Positions 8,469 to 17,805 of a stretch of 64,000 nt of DNA are shown piece after piece (positions within the stretch are counted from its first letter, which is position 1; each line of letters opens with the position of its first letter). Under the pieces are notes generated by a model. The model was given only the letters and a program-made list of their open reading frames with translations. It was not told the origin of the DNA and did no database searches. The translations under genes were made by a program, and so were the position numbers. Location of the stretch: positions 1 through 64,000 of the forward strand of contig NZ_NCJH01000027.1 of the NCBI RefSeq assembly GCF_002278925.1, written 5' to 3'. Origin of the DNA: Polaromonas sp. 39-63-25. Lineage in GTDB: Bacteria > Pseudomonadota > Gammaproteobacteria > Burkholderiales > Burkholderiaceae_C.

Positions 8469-9032
8469 ATGACTGCTTCCATGCGCACCGCCACCGCCAC
8501 CCCTTTTTTCGCATTGTTCGACACCGCCATCGGCTGCTGCGGCATCGCTTGGGGCGACGCCGGCATCCAGGGTGTGCAATTGCCCGAGGGCGGGGCGCAG
8601 CAGACCCGCGATCGCATGCGTGAGGGTTTTCCCGACGGGCAGGAGGCGCCGCCGCCCGCCGACGTGCAGGCCGCCGTTGCAGGCGTGGTGGCGATGCTGC
8701 GCGGGCAGGCGCACGACTTCAGCACGCTGGTGCTCGACATGCGCGGTGTGCCCGAGTTTCACCAGCGTGTGTATGCCGTGGCGCGCGACATCGCACCGGG
8801 CCAGACCCTGACCTACGGCGAGGTGGCGGCCCGCCTGGGCGAACCCGGCGCGGCACGTGCGGTGGGCCAGGCGCTGGGACGCAACCCCTTTGCGCCCGTG
8901 GTGCCTTGCCACCGCGTGCTGGCGGCCGGTGACAAGCCGGGCGGCTTCTCAGCCAGCGGCGGCATCCGCACCAAGCTCAGGCTGCTGCTCATCGAAGGCG
9001 CCATGCGCGGCACGCCCGGCCTGTTCGACTGA
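8469..9032 (+). CDS. ogt: Methylated-DNA--protein-cysteine methyltransferase
   Basis: This 187-residue Ogt/AGT protein repairs O6-alkylguanine by transferring the alkyl group to its own cysteine. The acceptor is C147 in VPCHRV, preceded by the DNA-binding helix region (TYGEVAARLG, with the arginine finger near AARAVGQAL). Length fits Ogt and there is no Ada transcription-factor domain. The start could be the ATG at 8469 or the one four codons later. It appears to be transcribed alone. Confidence 0.9.
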   Translation: MTASMRTATATPFFALFDTAIGCCGIAWGDAGIQGVQLPEGGAQQTRDRMREGFPDGQEAPPPADVQAAVAGVVAMLRGQAHDFSTLVLDMRGVPEFHQRVYAVARDIAPGQTLTYGEVAARLGEPGAARAVGQALGRNPFAPVVPCHRVLAAGDKPGGFSASGGIRTKLRLLLIEGAMRGTPGLFD

Positions 9033-9084
9033 CTCGCCCGTCAGCGGACCCCGGACAGCGCGGGCCAGGCCCACTGGCTCCCTT

Positions 9085-9092
9085 GTCCTACA
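9085..9092 (+). promoter_or_regulatory. TCCTACA motif upstream of the DUF883 gene
   Basis: GTCCTACA lies 139 bp before the 9231 start. The same motif, pointing toward the downstream gene, occurs upstream of five other genes in the window (near 15421, 27352, 28766, 37194 and 38843). The protein that reads it is unknown. Confidence 0.4.
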
Positions 9093-9230
9093 GCAGGCGC
9101 CTCCCCCTCCGCACACCGTGCGGGCGCTGCATGCGGGAAAGTGCACTGTGCGCCCCAGGCCATGCCCCGCCATGACCTGGGGACACGCAGAATTTTCTGA
9201 TTCGCATCGCATTCACCAAAGGACTTCACC

Positions 9231-9593
9231 ATGGAAAAATCCACCGCCAGCGCTTACCCCGGTTCCGCCACTTCGTCGAGCGAAAGCGCCCTGATGCGCG
9301 GTGTGGACCAGGCCGGCAGCACGCTTCACCACACGATTGACAAGGTGGCAGAACCTGCCCGCAACACCGTAGACCGTGCTGCAAGCGCCGCTCACGAGAC
9401 GGTGGACAAACTGGCTAGCGGCGCCAACTCGGTGGCCGGCAAGTTCAGCGACCAGGCGCACCGCCTGAGCGACGCGCCTCTGCAAGCTATCGACCATTCC
9501 AAAGCCTACATCAAAGACCATCCCCTGCAGGCCGTCGGTTTTGCCGTGCTGGCCGGTTTTGTGCTGGGTCGGCTGACCGCCAGCCGCTACTGA
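9231..9593 (+). CDS. DUF883/ElaB-like membrane-tethered protein
   Basis: This 120-residue protein has a long amphipathic, Ala/His/Asp-rich helical region and a C-terminal membrane anchor (about residues 97-116) preceded by YIKDHPLQAVG. This is typical of the DUF883 family (YqjD, ElaB). Those proteins are tail-anchored inner-membrane proteins, often stationary-phase induced, and some bind ribosomes. The start has AAAGGA upstream. A role in stress adaptation is inferred from the family and from the shared upstream TCCTACA motif. Confidence 0.75.
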   Translation: MEKSTASAYPGSATSSSESALMRGVDQAGSTLHHTIDKVAEPARNTVDRAASAAHETVDKLASGANSVAGKFSDQAHRLSDAPLQAIDHSKAYIKDHPLQAVGFAVLAGFVLGRLTASRY

Positions 9594-9612
9594 TCAGCCG
9601 CGCCGGCAGGTC

Positions 9613-10764
9613 TCACACAGGAATCAGCCGCAGGTGCGTGATTTCCGAGGGCGCGCCAAAACGTTTGGGCGGCCCCCAGTAGCCGGTGCCGCGGCTGGTG
9701 TAGATCCAGAGCTTTTCCAGCCGGTGCAGTCCGGCGGTGAAAGGCTGCTGGAAGCGCACGAAAAAATTCCAGGGCCAGAATTGCCCGCCATGGGTGTGGC
9801 CCGACAGCTGCAGGTCAAAGCCGGCTTTTTCAGCCTCGTGCGCGCTGCGCGGCTGGTGCGCCAGCAACACGCGCACCGGTGCATGCGCCGGTGCGCCGGC
9901 CATGGCCGCATGCGGATCGCTGCGGTGGCTGGCGTCGAAATGCCCGGCACTGTAGTCGGCCACGCCGGCCAGCACCAGCGCCTGCTGCGCATGCATCTGG
10001 CCGTGCTGCAACACCACATGTTCATTCATCAGCACCCGGATGCCCAGGCGCTGCAGTTCATCAATCCAGGCGTGTGCGCCCGAGTAGTACTCGTGGTTGC
10101 CGGTGACAAAGTAGGTGCCGTGGGTGGACGTCAGCCCGGCCAGCGGCGCCACATGGTGGGCCAGTTCGGCCACCGTGCCGTCGACCAGGTCACCGGTCAC
10201 CGCCACCATGTCTACCTGCAGCGTGTTGACCGCGCGCACGATGGCCTGCAGATAGCCGTGCTTGATGGTGGGGCCGACATGGATGTCGCTGATCTGCGCG
10301 ATCGCAAAGCCGTGCAGGGCGGCAGGCAGGCCGGTGATCGGCACGTCCACCTGCACCACGGTGGCCGTGCGCCTCGCATTGACGAATCCGACCAGGCTCA
10401 TGAACAGCCCGGCCAGGGGAACCGCAGCGGCCGAGCCTCTTGCCGCGGCATCGAGCGAAAAGGCCGCAGGCGCCACGGCCAGCACCGCCAGGCCGGCCAG
10501 CAGGGCCGCGTCGCGCAGCAGCGTCAGCACAAACAGCGAGGAAAACAGGCCCATGGCCAGCAGGCCGGTCCAGGCCAGGCGGTCCGACAGCGGCTGCGAC
10601 TTGAAGCGCCGGGCCGTCAACCCGAGCGGCGTCAGCACCGTGGAGGCCAGCAGGACCAACCCCAGCAGCAGTTGCGCGACCGGCCAGCCGCCCAGGGCGG
10701 GAACCAGTCGGATGCCCACGTAGGCATGCAGAAAGGAAGAGAACAGCAACAGCGAAAGCGGCAT
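9613..10764 (-). CDS. Membrane-bound metallophosphoesterase
   Basis: The protein has four hydrophobic segments in its first 130 residues, followed by a calcineurin-like phosphoesterase domain. Metal-site motifs are present in order: SDIHVG, TGDLVDG, GNHEYY and SGHTHGG. The family includes YkuE/YaeI-type phosphodiesterases. The catalytic domain probably faces one side of the inner membrane; the substrate is unknown. I placed the start at 10764 (383 residues), at the first hydrophobic helix, although a longer frame starts at 10821. Confidence 0.8.
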   Translation of the reverse strand: MPLSLLLFSSFLHAYVGIRLVPALGGWPVAQLLLGLVLLASTVLTPLGLTARRFKSQPLSDRLAWTGLLAMGLFSSLFVLTLLRDAALLAGLAVLAVAPAAFSLDAAARGSAAAVPLAGLFMSLVGFVNARRTATVVQVDVPITGLPAALHGFAIAQISDIHVGPTIKHGYLQAIVRAVNTLQVDMVAVTGDLVDGTVAELAHHVAPLAGLTSTHGTYFVTGNHEYYSGAHAWIDELQRLGIRVLMNEHVVLQHGQMHAQQALVLAGVADYSAGHFDASHRSDPHAAMAGAPAHAPVRVLLAHQPRSAHEAEKAGFDLQLSGHTHGGQFWPWNFFVRFQQPFTAGLHRLEKLWIYTSRGTGYWGPPKRFGAPSEITHLRLIPV

Positions 10765-10860
10765 GGACAGGCCTGGAAGTGGAGCGCTTGCATCAACTGG
10801 CTGCAAAGCGGCCAAATACAAGAGTCCCAGGAGTTCCAGGAGTCGCAGGAGTCGCAGACC

Positions 10861-11274
10861 CTAGACGCGCGCTCCGCCCCGGGCGCGGGCAGCGAAGAAA
10901 GCCGCCGTGGCAGTTGCTGCCGTCAAGGCGGTGCCCCAGAGCATGTCCACCAGCGTCAGCTGCAGCGGCCAGCCCTGCAGGGTGGCCAGGTTGCTCAGGT
11001 CATAGGTGCCATACGCCAGCAAGCCCAGCAGCGCACCCAGGGCGACCGCATGTGCCCAGCTGGACCGCTCCAGGGCGGGCAGCACGGCAAACACCACCAC
11101 GCCGACCGGGTAAAGCAGGTAAAACGCGGCGGCCGGCAGCAGCAGCGGCTGCGCACGCATCAGCGGGCCTATCCACGCCTGGTACTGCTGTGGCATCAGC
11201 AGCCCGAGCCAGATGCCGTCGGCCACGACGAGAAAGAGCAGGGCGGCGAGGTAGGCGGTCAGTGTTTTTTTCAT
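10861..11274 (-). CDS. DUF2177 family membrane protein
   Basis: This 137-residue protein consists largely of four transmembrane helices. The N-terminal segment has VADGIWLGL and the third has a YGTYDLSN motif, which are hallmarks of the DUF2177 family. Its function is not known. The start at 11274 gives the family's N-terminus; the longer frame upstream crosses into the divergent DUF808 gene. Confidence 0.8.
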   Translation of the reverse strand: MKKTLTAYLAALLFLVVADGIWLGLLMPQQYQAWIGPLMRAQPLLLPAAAFYLLYPVGVVVFAVLPALERSSWAHAVALGALLGLLAYGTYDLSNLATLQGWPLQLTLVDMLWGTALTAATATAAFFAARARGGARV

Positions 11275-11377
11275 GGCTGCGGCCATTCTCGGCGGATTTG
11301 CGATGGCCGGCACCGTGATGGCACATCCCGGACGACAATATGTTTTTTCCGTTCGCCCACTTTTCAGGAAGACCCCC

Positions 11378-12307
11378 ATGGCCAGTAGCCTGTTTGCGCT
11401 GATTGACGACATTGCCACCGTGCTCGACGATGTGGCCCTGCTGACCAAGGTGGCCGCCAAGAAAACCGCCGGCGTGCTCGGTGACGACCTGGCGCTGAAC
11501 GCCCAGCAGGTCTCCGGGGTGAAAGTGGACCGCGAGCTGCCGGTGGTGTGGGCGGTGGCCAAGGGGTCTTTCCTGAACAAGGCGATTCTGGTGCCGGTGG
11601 CGCTGACCATCAGCGCGTTTGCGCCCTGGGCCGTCACGCCGCTGTTGATGGTCGGCGGCGCCTTCCTCTGTTATGAGGGTTTCGAGAAGCTGGCGCACAA
11701 ATTTCTGCACAGCCGGGCCGAAGACGAGGCCCGTGAAAAAGAATTGCTGGGGGCGCTGACCGACCCCTCGGTGGACCTGGTGGCGGTCGAAAAGGACAAG
11801 ATCAAGGGCGCGATACGGACCGACTTCATCCTCTCGGCCGAAATCATTGCGATCACGCTGGGCACGGTGCAGGCCAGTCCTTTCATCACCCAGGTGACGG
11901 TTCTCAGCGGGATTGCAATTGTCATGACCGTGGGGGTGTATGGCCTGGTGGCGGGCATCGTCAAGCTTGACGATGCGGGGCTCTACCTGAGCCAGAAAAC
12001 TGGCGACAGCGGGGCGGCCCGCTTGCGGCGCAGCTTCGGCCGCGGCATTGTGCTGACGGCGCCCTGGCTCATGAAAGCGCTGTCAGTGGCCGGCACGGCC
12101 GCAATGTTTCTGGTCGGCGGCGGCATCCTCACACACGGCGTTCCTGCGCTGGACCATGCCATCGAAGCGCTGGCCACGCGCGCCGGCAGCGTGTTGGGCG
12201 CGGTCACCCCCTTGCTGGCCGACGCGCTGGTGGGCATGGTCGCCGGTGCGCTGGTGCTGGGCGCCGTGACGCTGGTCCAGCGTATGCGGGGCCGGTCCGC
12301 GGCCTGA
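11378..12307 (+). CDS. DUF808 (YedI-like) inner-membrane protein
   Basis: This 309-residue protein matches DUF808: the N-terminus ASSLFALIDDIATVLDDVA, the KKTAGVLGDDLALNA stretch and several hydrophobic helices (about 75-95, 150-200, 225-250 and 280-300). The function of the family is unknown. The start has AGGAAG eight bases upstream, and the frame upstream of it is intergenic. Confidence 0.85.
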   Translation: MASSLFALIDDIATVLDDVALLTKVAAKKTAGVLGDDLALNAQQVSGVKVDRELPVVWAVAKGSFLNKAILVPVALTISAFAPWAVTPLLMVGGAFLCYEGFEKLAHKFLHSRAEDEAREKELLGALTDPSVDLVAVEKDKIKGAIRTDFILSAEIIAITLGTVQASPFITQVTVLSGIAIVMTVGVYGLVAGIVKLDDAGLYLSQKTGDSGAARLRRSFGRGIVLTAPWLMKALSVAGTAAMFLVGGGILTHGVPALDHAIEALATRAGSVLGAVTPLLADALVGMVAGALVLGAVTLVQRMRGRSAA

Positions 12308-12420
12308 ACGAGAACGGGCGGCCGCAATCGCCATAATGCAGGCGGGCAGGCGGAGCCGCGCAACAAGGGCCTCCTCCGATAAAAAAATACCAGCTCGCGC
12401 GGCGAGGAGGACGTCACATC

Positions 12421-14550
12421 ATGGTTTATCCCGGAAAATTTGCGCTGCGCCTGCGGCCCAGCATCGTGGTGCTGTTTCTGCTGCTGTCGCTGCCATTGTT
12501 CATCGCCACTGTCTGGGTCAACTACGCCACCAATGACAGCATCGCGCGCGACACCGCCCACCAGCTGATAGAAAAAGCGCGTTTCGAGACCATCACCAGC
12601 GCGACCGAACTGGTGGACCCGATCAAGTCGCTGGTCAAGGTGGCGGCCAGCCTGGGGGAAGCCGAGCCTGATTTTTTCCGCCAGGAGCGGGCTGCCGCCT
12701 ACATGACCGAGATGCTGGCGCACAGCAGCAACATGAGCAGCGTGTATGTTGCATTCGACGACGGCTCCTTCCGCATGAGCCTGGTGCTGCCGACGGGCGG
12801 CCGCATCCAGGACAAGGCCCTGCCTGCGCAGGCACGGCTGGCCACGCGCTGGCTGGACCGCAAGGCCGCCGGCCCGGCGCAGGACCGTTATGTATTTTTT
12901 GATGCGCAGGGCCAGCCGGTAGGGCGTTCCGAGGCGGCGGCCGTCTACGACCCGCGCGTGCGCCCCTGGTTCAAGGACTCGGTGGCGGCGGGGCGCCGGC
13001 TCTCGGTGTCCGACCCCTACATCTTTGCAACCACCGGCCTGCCCGGCATCACCATTGCCATGCCCTTTTTTGCCGGCGGCAAGGTGGCCGGTGTGGTGGC
13101 GGCGGACATCACGCTGGACAGCTTGTCGAAGTTTCTCGCGTCGCGGCCGGTCAGCCCGAATTCGCTGAGCCTGATTGTGGATGACGACGACCGCATCATT
13201 GCCCATCCGGACGCGAGCCAGGCGATCCGGCGCGAGGACGGCAAGCTGCTGCAAAACAGCCTGTCGCGCCTGTCGAGCAAACTGCCGGCGCTGGCCGTGG
13301 CGTCACGGCCCGACAAGGACAGCGAACGTTTCACCTTTGTCGATGCGCACAGCGGCAGGGAGTACGTGGCGATGTTTGCCAAATTCCCGCCCACGGTCGG
13401 CAAGGCCTGGCGCGTCATGATCATCGCGCCGCTGGCCGATTTCTCGCGCAAGTGGACAGAGAACAACCGCAAGGTGCTGATTTTCGGCGCGCTCGCGGTG
13501 GCCTTGCAGGTGGTGCTGATCTACTTTTTATCCATGCTGATTGCCAGGCCCATCGAGCAGCTGGAAAAGAAGGTGATCGATGTGCAGAACTTTGTCTCCA
13601 GCCCTTCCCGGCGGATTCACTCCCGCATACCGGAAATCAGCTCGTTGATCCACGCGGTGAACACGCTGGATTCGACCATCCACGCGTTTTCGGCTTTTGT
13701 GCCCAAAGGCTTGGTACAGCAGTTGCTGAGCTCGAACCAGCGGCTCGAACTGGGCGGCAGCAGCCGCTTCCTGACGATTTTCTTTTCCGACATCGAATCC
13801 TTTTCCACCCTGGCCGAGACCAGCCCGGCGCAGGAGCTGCTGCTGCGGGTGTCGGCCTATCTTGAAGCGGTGACGCGCGCGGTCAACCACGAGCAGGGCA
13901 CCATCGACAAGTTCATCGGCGACGGCGTGATGGCATTCTGGGGCGCGCCCGCCATTTTGACAAACCACGCTTACCACGCGTGTGTGGCCGCCCTGCGCGT
14001 GCAGGCGAGCATGCGCAGGCTCAACCAGCAGTGGGTGCTCGAGGGCCTGCGGCCGCTCAATGTGCGCATCGGCATCCACAGCGATTCGGTGCTGGTCGGC
14101 AACATCGGCTCGGCCGAACGCATGAGCTACACGGTGATGGGCGACGGTGTGAACCTCGCCTCGCGGCTCGAAGGCGCGAACAAGGAGTTCGGCACCCAGG
14201 TCTGCATCAGCCAGACGGTGTTCAAGGAAGCGGGCGAGCATCTGTGGCTGCGCCCCATCAATGTGGTGACCGTCAAGGGCCGGCGCTCCGACATGGAAAT
14301 CTACGAGCTGGTCGGCATACGCGGGGGCGATCCCGAACTGGAAGCCACGCCTGAGCAGATCCGCCTGTGCGTGCTGACGCAGCATGCCTACCAGGCCTTC
14401 AGCCAGGGCGATTTCGCCACGGCCCTGCACCGCTATACTGAAATCCAGCGCGAGTACCCCGACGATCCGCTGTCCCACAATATGGCGGCGCTGTGCCGCC
14501 AGCCGCAGGCAGCACGCCGGTCCCAGGGCTTGCCGGACCCGGCCGTTTGA
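12421..14550 (+). CDS. Class III adenylate/guanylate cyclase with Cache sensor
   Basis: This 709-residue membrane receptor has a first transmembrane helix at about residues 15-35, an extracytoplasmic double-Cache-like sensor (about 40-345), a second helix at about 352-374 and a HAMP-like linker. Its cyclase homology domain (about 448-625) has metal-binding aspartates D457 (FSDIE) and D501 (GDGVMAFWG), with a purine-selecting lysine candidate at K497. The cyclase domain appears intact. The C-terminal 60 residues resemble a helical TPR-like tail. It probably makes cAMP in response to a periplasmic ligand; cGMP cannot be excluded. Confidence 0.85.
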   Translation: MVYPGKFALRLRPSIVVLFLLLSLPLFIATVWVNYATNDSIARDTAHQLIEKARFETITSATELVDPIKSLVKVAASLGEAEPDFFRQERAAAYMTEMLAHSSNMSSVYVAFDDGSFRMSLVLPTGGRIQDKALPAQARLATRWLDRKAAGPAQDRYVFFDAQGQPVGRSEAAAVYDPRVRPWFKDSVAAGRRLSVSDPYIFATTGLPGITIAMPFFAGGKVAGVVAADITLDSLSKFLASRPVSPNSLSLIVDDDDRIIAHPDASQAIRREDGKLLQNSLSRLSSKLPALAVASRPDKDSERFTFVDAHSGREYVAMFAKFPPTVGKAWRVMIIAPLADFSRKWTENNRKVLIFGALAVALQVVLIYFLSMLIARPIEQLEKKVIDVQNFVSSPSRRIHSRIPEISSLIHAVNTLDSTIHAFSAFVPKGLVQQLLSSNQRLELGGSSRFLTIFFSDIESFSTLAETSPAQELLLRVSAYLEAVTRAVNHEQGTIDKFIGDGVMAFWGAPAILTNHAYHACVAALRVQASMRRLNQQWVLEGLRPLNVRIGIHSDSVLVGNIGSAERMSYTVMGDGVNLASRLEGANKEFGTQVCISQTVFKEAGEHLWLRPINVVTVKGRRSDMEIYELVGIRGGDPELEATPEQIRLCVLTQHAYQAFSQGDFATALHRYTEIQREYPDDPLSHNMAALCRQPQAARRSQGLPDPAV

Positions 14551-14599
14551 CCGGCCCCGCATTCAATTTTCTTTTTTTTCCTTTTTTTAGGGTTGAACC

Positions 14600-15109
14600 A
14601 TGACGCTTTCGATGTACCAGGCTTCCGTGCCCGTTTTCAAACAGATGCTCGAAAGCCTGAGCGCCGTTCTGGCCAAGGCCGAGGCACACGGCACGGCCCG
14701 CAATATCACGCCCGCTGCCTTGCTGCAGGCGCGGCTTTGCCCCGACATGTTTCCCCTGCTCCGTCAGGTGCAGGTGGCCTGCGATTTTGCAAAAAGTGTG
14801 TCGGCACGCATCGCGGGTGTGGAGGTGCCAGGTTTTGAGGACAAGGAAGAAAGTTTCGCCGACCTGCAGGCGCGTATTGCCAAAACCCTGGCGTTCATCG
14901 ACAGCCTCAGCGCGGCGCAGATCGACGGCAGCGAAGCGCGCCAGATCGTGACGCAGGCCGGCACGCCCAAGGAAAAGATTTTCAGCGGCCAGTCCTACCT
15001 GCTGAACTACGGCTTGCCGCATTTCTTTTTCCACACCACGACGGCCTATGCCATCCTGCGCCATAGCGGTGTGGAGATCGGCAAGAAGGACTACATCGGC
15101 AGCTACTGA
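14600..15109 (+). CDS. DUF1993 family protein
   Basis: This 169-residue protein matches DUF1993, a DinB-like four-helix family. It shows the N-terminal MYQASVPVF and the C-terminal NYGLPHFFFHTTTAYAILRHSGVEIGKKDY, split here by residue position (about 136-165). The family is unstudied. It follows the cyclase after 49 bp containing a T-rich stretch and may be transcribed with it. Confidence 0.85.
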   Translation: MTLSMYQASVPVFKQMLESLSAVLAKAEAHGTARNITPAALLQARLCPDMFPLLRQVQVACDFAKSVSARIAGVEVPGFEDKEESFADLQARIAKTLAFIDSLSAAQIDGSEARQIVTQAGTPKEKIFSGQSYLLNYGLPHFFFHTTTAYAILRHSGVEIGKKDYIGSY

Positions 15110-15134
15110 GACCTTGTTCCAAGTCGGCGGCCGC

Positions 15135-15347
15135 TTATTTTTGTGGCGACGGCCGGTCGGGCTGGCCAGAAGACGGCCTGGCCGATGGCCGCGGCCACGG
15201 TGCCGAGGTTTCATCCAGGTGGTTTTGCGATCCTTCGGCAAAGGGCCAGCCCTTGTGGGGCGTCGCAGCGGCTTCGTCCGCCTGCGGGGTGACGGGAAGA
15301 CTTCGGGGGGTGCTGCGCGCAGTACGGGAGGCGTCAAGCCGGACCAT
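15135..15347 (-). CDS. Small Pro/Ser-rich hypothetical protein
   Basis: This frame encodes a 70-residue protein rich in Pro, Ser, Ala and Arg and probably disordered. Support comes from a good ribosome binding site, GAAGGAG five bases before the ATG, and from a TCCTACA motif 74 bp upstream in the same orientation as at five other genes. No family is recognised. The remainder of 15110-15465 shows no other gene. Confidence 0.4.
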   Translation of the reverse strand: MVRLDASRTARSTPRSLPVTPQADEAAATPHKGWPFAEGSQNHLDETSAPWPRPSARPSSGQPDRPSPQK

Positions 15348-15420
15348 GGGGACTCCTTCAATGAAGCAGCCAATGTAGGCCTCTTGTGCAGCGCGGCATG
15401 TAAGACGTACCCGCGTCCCT

Positions 15421-15428
15421 TGTAGGAC
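15421..15428 (-). promoter_or_regulatory. TCCTACA motif upstream of the small 15135-15347 gene
   Basis: On the minus strand this reads GTCCTACA, 74 bp before the start at 15347. It is one of six similarly placed copies in the window. Confidence 0.35.
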
Positions 15429-15465
15429 CAGCGTGCAGGGGCGGCAGTGCCTGCGGTGTCAGGCC

Positions 15466-16425
15466 CTACACCACGGCGGCTGGCGCGCGTACTGCGCGGA
15501 CGGGGAGGGTGCTCTTGCGCTGGATCAGGTCGTGTTTGCCAAACAGCTCGGCGATCCAGTCCACGAAGACGCGCACCTTGTTGCTCAGGTGGCGGTTGGG
15601 CGGGTACACCACATGCAGCGGCACGGCCCCGCCGCACCACTCGGTGAACAGCGGCTCCAGCTCGCCGCTGCTGATGTGATCCTGCACCAGGAAGGTCGCT
15701 GTGTGCAGCACGCCCAGACCGGCCAGCGCGGCGACCACGCCGGCTCGCGAATCATTGACCGACAGCAGGTGGCGGCCGTCCAGCGCGATGGTTTCGCCGT
15801 CGCGGTAATACTCGAAGCTGTACATCTTGCCGTTGCGTGGCGAGGCATAACGGATCAGCTTGTGGTTGTTCTCAAGTTCCGTGGGGTGTTTCGGTCTGCC
15901 GTGGCGCTTCAGATAGGCCGGCGAGGCACAGGACATCAGGTAAAACTCCCCGATCCGCCGGGCGACCAGTGACTGGTCGGTGATCTCGCCGCCACGGACC
16001 ACGCAGTCCACGTTCTCCGCAATGATGTCGACTTGCCGGTCGCTCACGCCGAGTTCGAGCTGGATGTCGGGGTAACGCGCGTAGAAGTCGGGCAGGGCCG
16101 GAATGATCACGGTCAGGCCCAGCGATGAGGGCACATCGATCTTGAGCCGCCCGCGCGGACTGGCCTTGGCCCGCGACATGCTCGATTCCAGCTCTTCCAT
16201 GTCGCTCAGCAGGCGACCGGCACGCTCGAAATAGGCCGCGCCATCGGCCGTCACAGTCACCCGGCGGGTGGTGCGGTTGAGCAGTTTGGTGTCCAGCTCC
16301 TGTTCCAGGGTCTGGATCAACCGCGTCACCGTGGCCTTGGGCATGGCCATCGAGTCGGCGGCCTTGGTAAACGTGCCGGCCTCCACGACGCGCACGAAGG
16401 CCTGCATGGCAGAAAACTTGTCCAT
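15466..16425 (-). CDS. LysR-family transcriptional regulator
   Basis: This 319-residue protein has an N-terminal winged helix (residues 1-60, MDKFSAMQAFVRVVEAGTF region) followed by a substrate-binding domain. It is divergent from the hydrolase-like gene and the RND operon, the position taken by MexT-type activators of mexEF-oprN. It probably controls the efflux operon and its own gene from the 170-bp divergent region. The start at 16425 is the family start; a much longer open frame upstream is antisense to the neighbouring gene. Confidence 0.85.
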   Translation of the reverse strand: MDKFSAMQAFVRVVEAGTFTKAADSMAMPKATVTRLIQTLEQELDTKLLNRTTRRVTVTADGAAYFERAGRLLSDMEELESSMSRAKASPRGRLKIDVPSSLGLTVIIPALPDFYARYPDIQLELGVSDRQVDIIAENVDCVVRGGEITDQSLVARRIGEFYLMSCASPAYLKRHGRPKHPTELENNHKLIRYASPRNGKMYSFEYYRDGETIALDGRHLLSVNDSRAGVVAALAGLGVLHTATFLVQDHISSGELEPLFTEWCGGAVPLHVVYPPNRHLSNKVRVFVDWIAELFGKHDLIQRKSTLPVRAVRAPAAVV

Positions 16426-16595
16426 CCGGGAAGTCCTGTTGAGCTGGGCTGCGAAGAATAGCCCGAAACATGGGGCGTTTAAGGGCCGATTGTTCCATTT
16501 CTGGAACAAAGTAAACACGCTTTGCCTATTTATTGATCTGCTGATCGCGCCTATCTTCTGCTGCATTGCAACAAAGGAGCCGCTTGCGGTTCGAG

Positions 16596-17477
16596 ATGAT
16601 GACAAGCCAGCAGCATTCCAGTCAGGCCAGCCCGAAAGCCCCGCCGCCCTGCGTGGAAAAGCAGATCGACATCGGGCAGCGCGAGCCGCTGGCGGCCCGT
16701 TTTTACGGGCGCCGGCAAGGCGCGCATGGCTCGCCGCTGGTGCTTCACTTTCATGGCGGGGCCTTTGTTGGCGGATCGCTCGAAGGTGGCTCAAGCATCG
16801 CCGGCTTGCTCGCGGCCAGCGGTGCGGTGGTGATGTCGCTGGACTATCCGCTGGCGCCGGCCCATCCTTTTCCGCAGGCTGTCGAGGCCGGTTATGGCGC
16901 CCTGGTGTGGGCCTGGAAGGCCAGACACAAGCTGGCCGGACACGACGCCCCGATGTTTGTGGCCGGCGAGGAAGCCGGCGGCAATATTGCAGCGGCCGTG
17001 GCTCTGCTTGCACGGGACCGGCATGGCCCTGCGCTTGCCGGCCAGATTCTTCTGTCACCCATGCTGGACCCCTGTCTGGGAACGGCGTCGCTGCGCGATG
17101 TCCATGCCGGTCCGGTGGGGTGCATCTGGGCCGACGGCTGGCACAGCTACCTGCCTCGACTGGAAGACGCCAGCCATCCGTATGCAACGCCGGGTTCGGT
17201 CTTTCGCCTGTCGGGTTTGCCGCCCACGCTGCTGATCACGGCCGAGGACGATCCCCTGCGTGATGAGACACAAGCCTATGCAGAACGGCTGCGCGCTGCG
17301 GGGCTGTTTGCCCACGAGGCCGTGCTGCCCGGACCGACCGGATGGCCCTGCAGCTATCTGGAGGCGGGCCATGACCAGGCCGGCTGGCCGGCGGTGGTGC
17401 GCAAGCAGTTCGGTGATTTTTTTGCCAGCATGAGCGCCGCCCAAAACGTGCAAAGCAGCCTGCTGTCAGGTCCTTGA
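16596..17477 (+). CDS. HSL-type alpha/beta hydrolase-like protein, nucleophile replaced
   Basis: The fold and the HGGAF oxyanion motif match the hormone-sensitive-lipase family of alpha/beta hydrolases. In the nucleophile elbow, however, the expected GDSAGG reads GEEAGG, so the catalytic serine is a glutamate (E126 from this start). No histidine sits at the expected HGF-type position near the C-terminus, where the sequence is PTGWPCSYLE. The Asp loop (AEDDPLRDE) is kept. It may therefore be a non-hydrolytic ligand-binding protein or use different chemistry. It lies between the LysR regulator and the RND genes. A TTG at 16584, four bases after AAAGGAG, is an alternative start. Confidence 0.7.
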   Translation: MMTSQQHSSQASPKAPPPCVEKQIDIGQREPLAARFYGRRQGAHGSPLVLHFHGGAFVGGSLEGGSSIAGLLAASGAVVMSLDYPLAPAHPFPQAVEAGYGALVWAWKARHKLAGHDAPMFVAGEEAGGNIAAAVALLARDRHGPALAGQILLSPMLDPCLGTASLRDVHAGPVGCIWADGWHSYLPRLEDASHPYATPGSVFRLSGLPPTLLITAEDDPLRDETQAYAERLRAAGLFAHEAVLPGPTGWPCSYLEAGHDQAGWPAVVRKQFGDFFASMSAAQNVQSSLLSGP

Positions 17478-17805
17478 TTCCCTTGATCCGCCTTTTTTCT
17501 GTTTTTCCTTTGGAGAAAACCGTCACGCCAAAACTATTTCCCCAAGAGGTATGGGGGTTTGGCCCCTATGGCTTGACCTTGCCATCGTTGGAAGGTTGAA
17601 AGTTCACTCCTTCTTTCATTGTCAAGGACGTTTATGACCGGATTTCCTGTTGACGCCATGAACCGCGGGCGCTGCGCGGTCCCGATGGCCAGGGCCGGTT
17701 AGCCGCCAGTTGCCCGTTTTCCTGTTCGCGGTCGGGGCATCGATATGTTTGCGTTGCCCGGACGCCGAGTTCCAAATTTTCTTCTTCCCCCATAAGGTGT
17801 TCACC
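17478..17805. other. Leader region of the RND efflux operon
   Basis: No gene is seen. An imperfect dyad, ATGGGGG then CCCCTAT, lies near 17551-17568. The stretch after it is AT-richer and is the likely promoter and LysR-binding region for the efflux genes. I cannot point to a convincing -35/-10 pair. Confidence 0.3.

Noticed and set aside
9634-11388. Long plus-strand ORF opposite the metallophosphoesterase and DUF2177 genes
   Set aside because: Composition typical of a GC-driven shadow; no motif.
16426-17187. N-terminal extension of the LysR frame
   Set aside because: It overlaps the divergent hydrolase gene and has no family resemblance; the LysR family start is at 16425.
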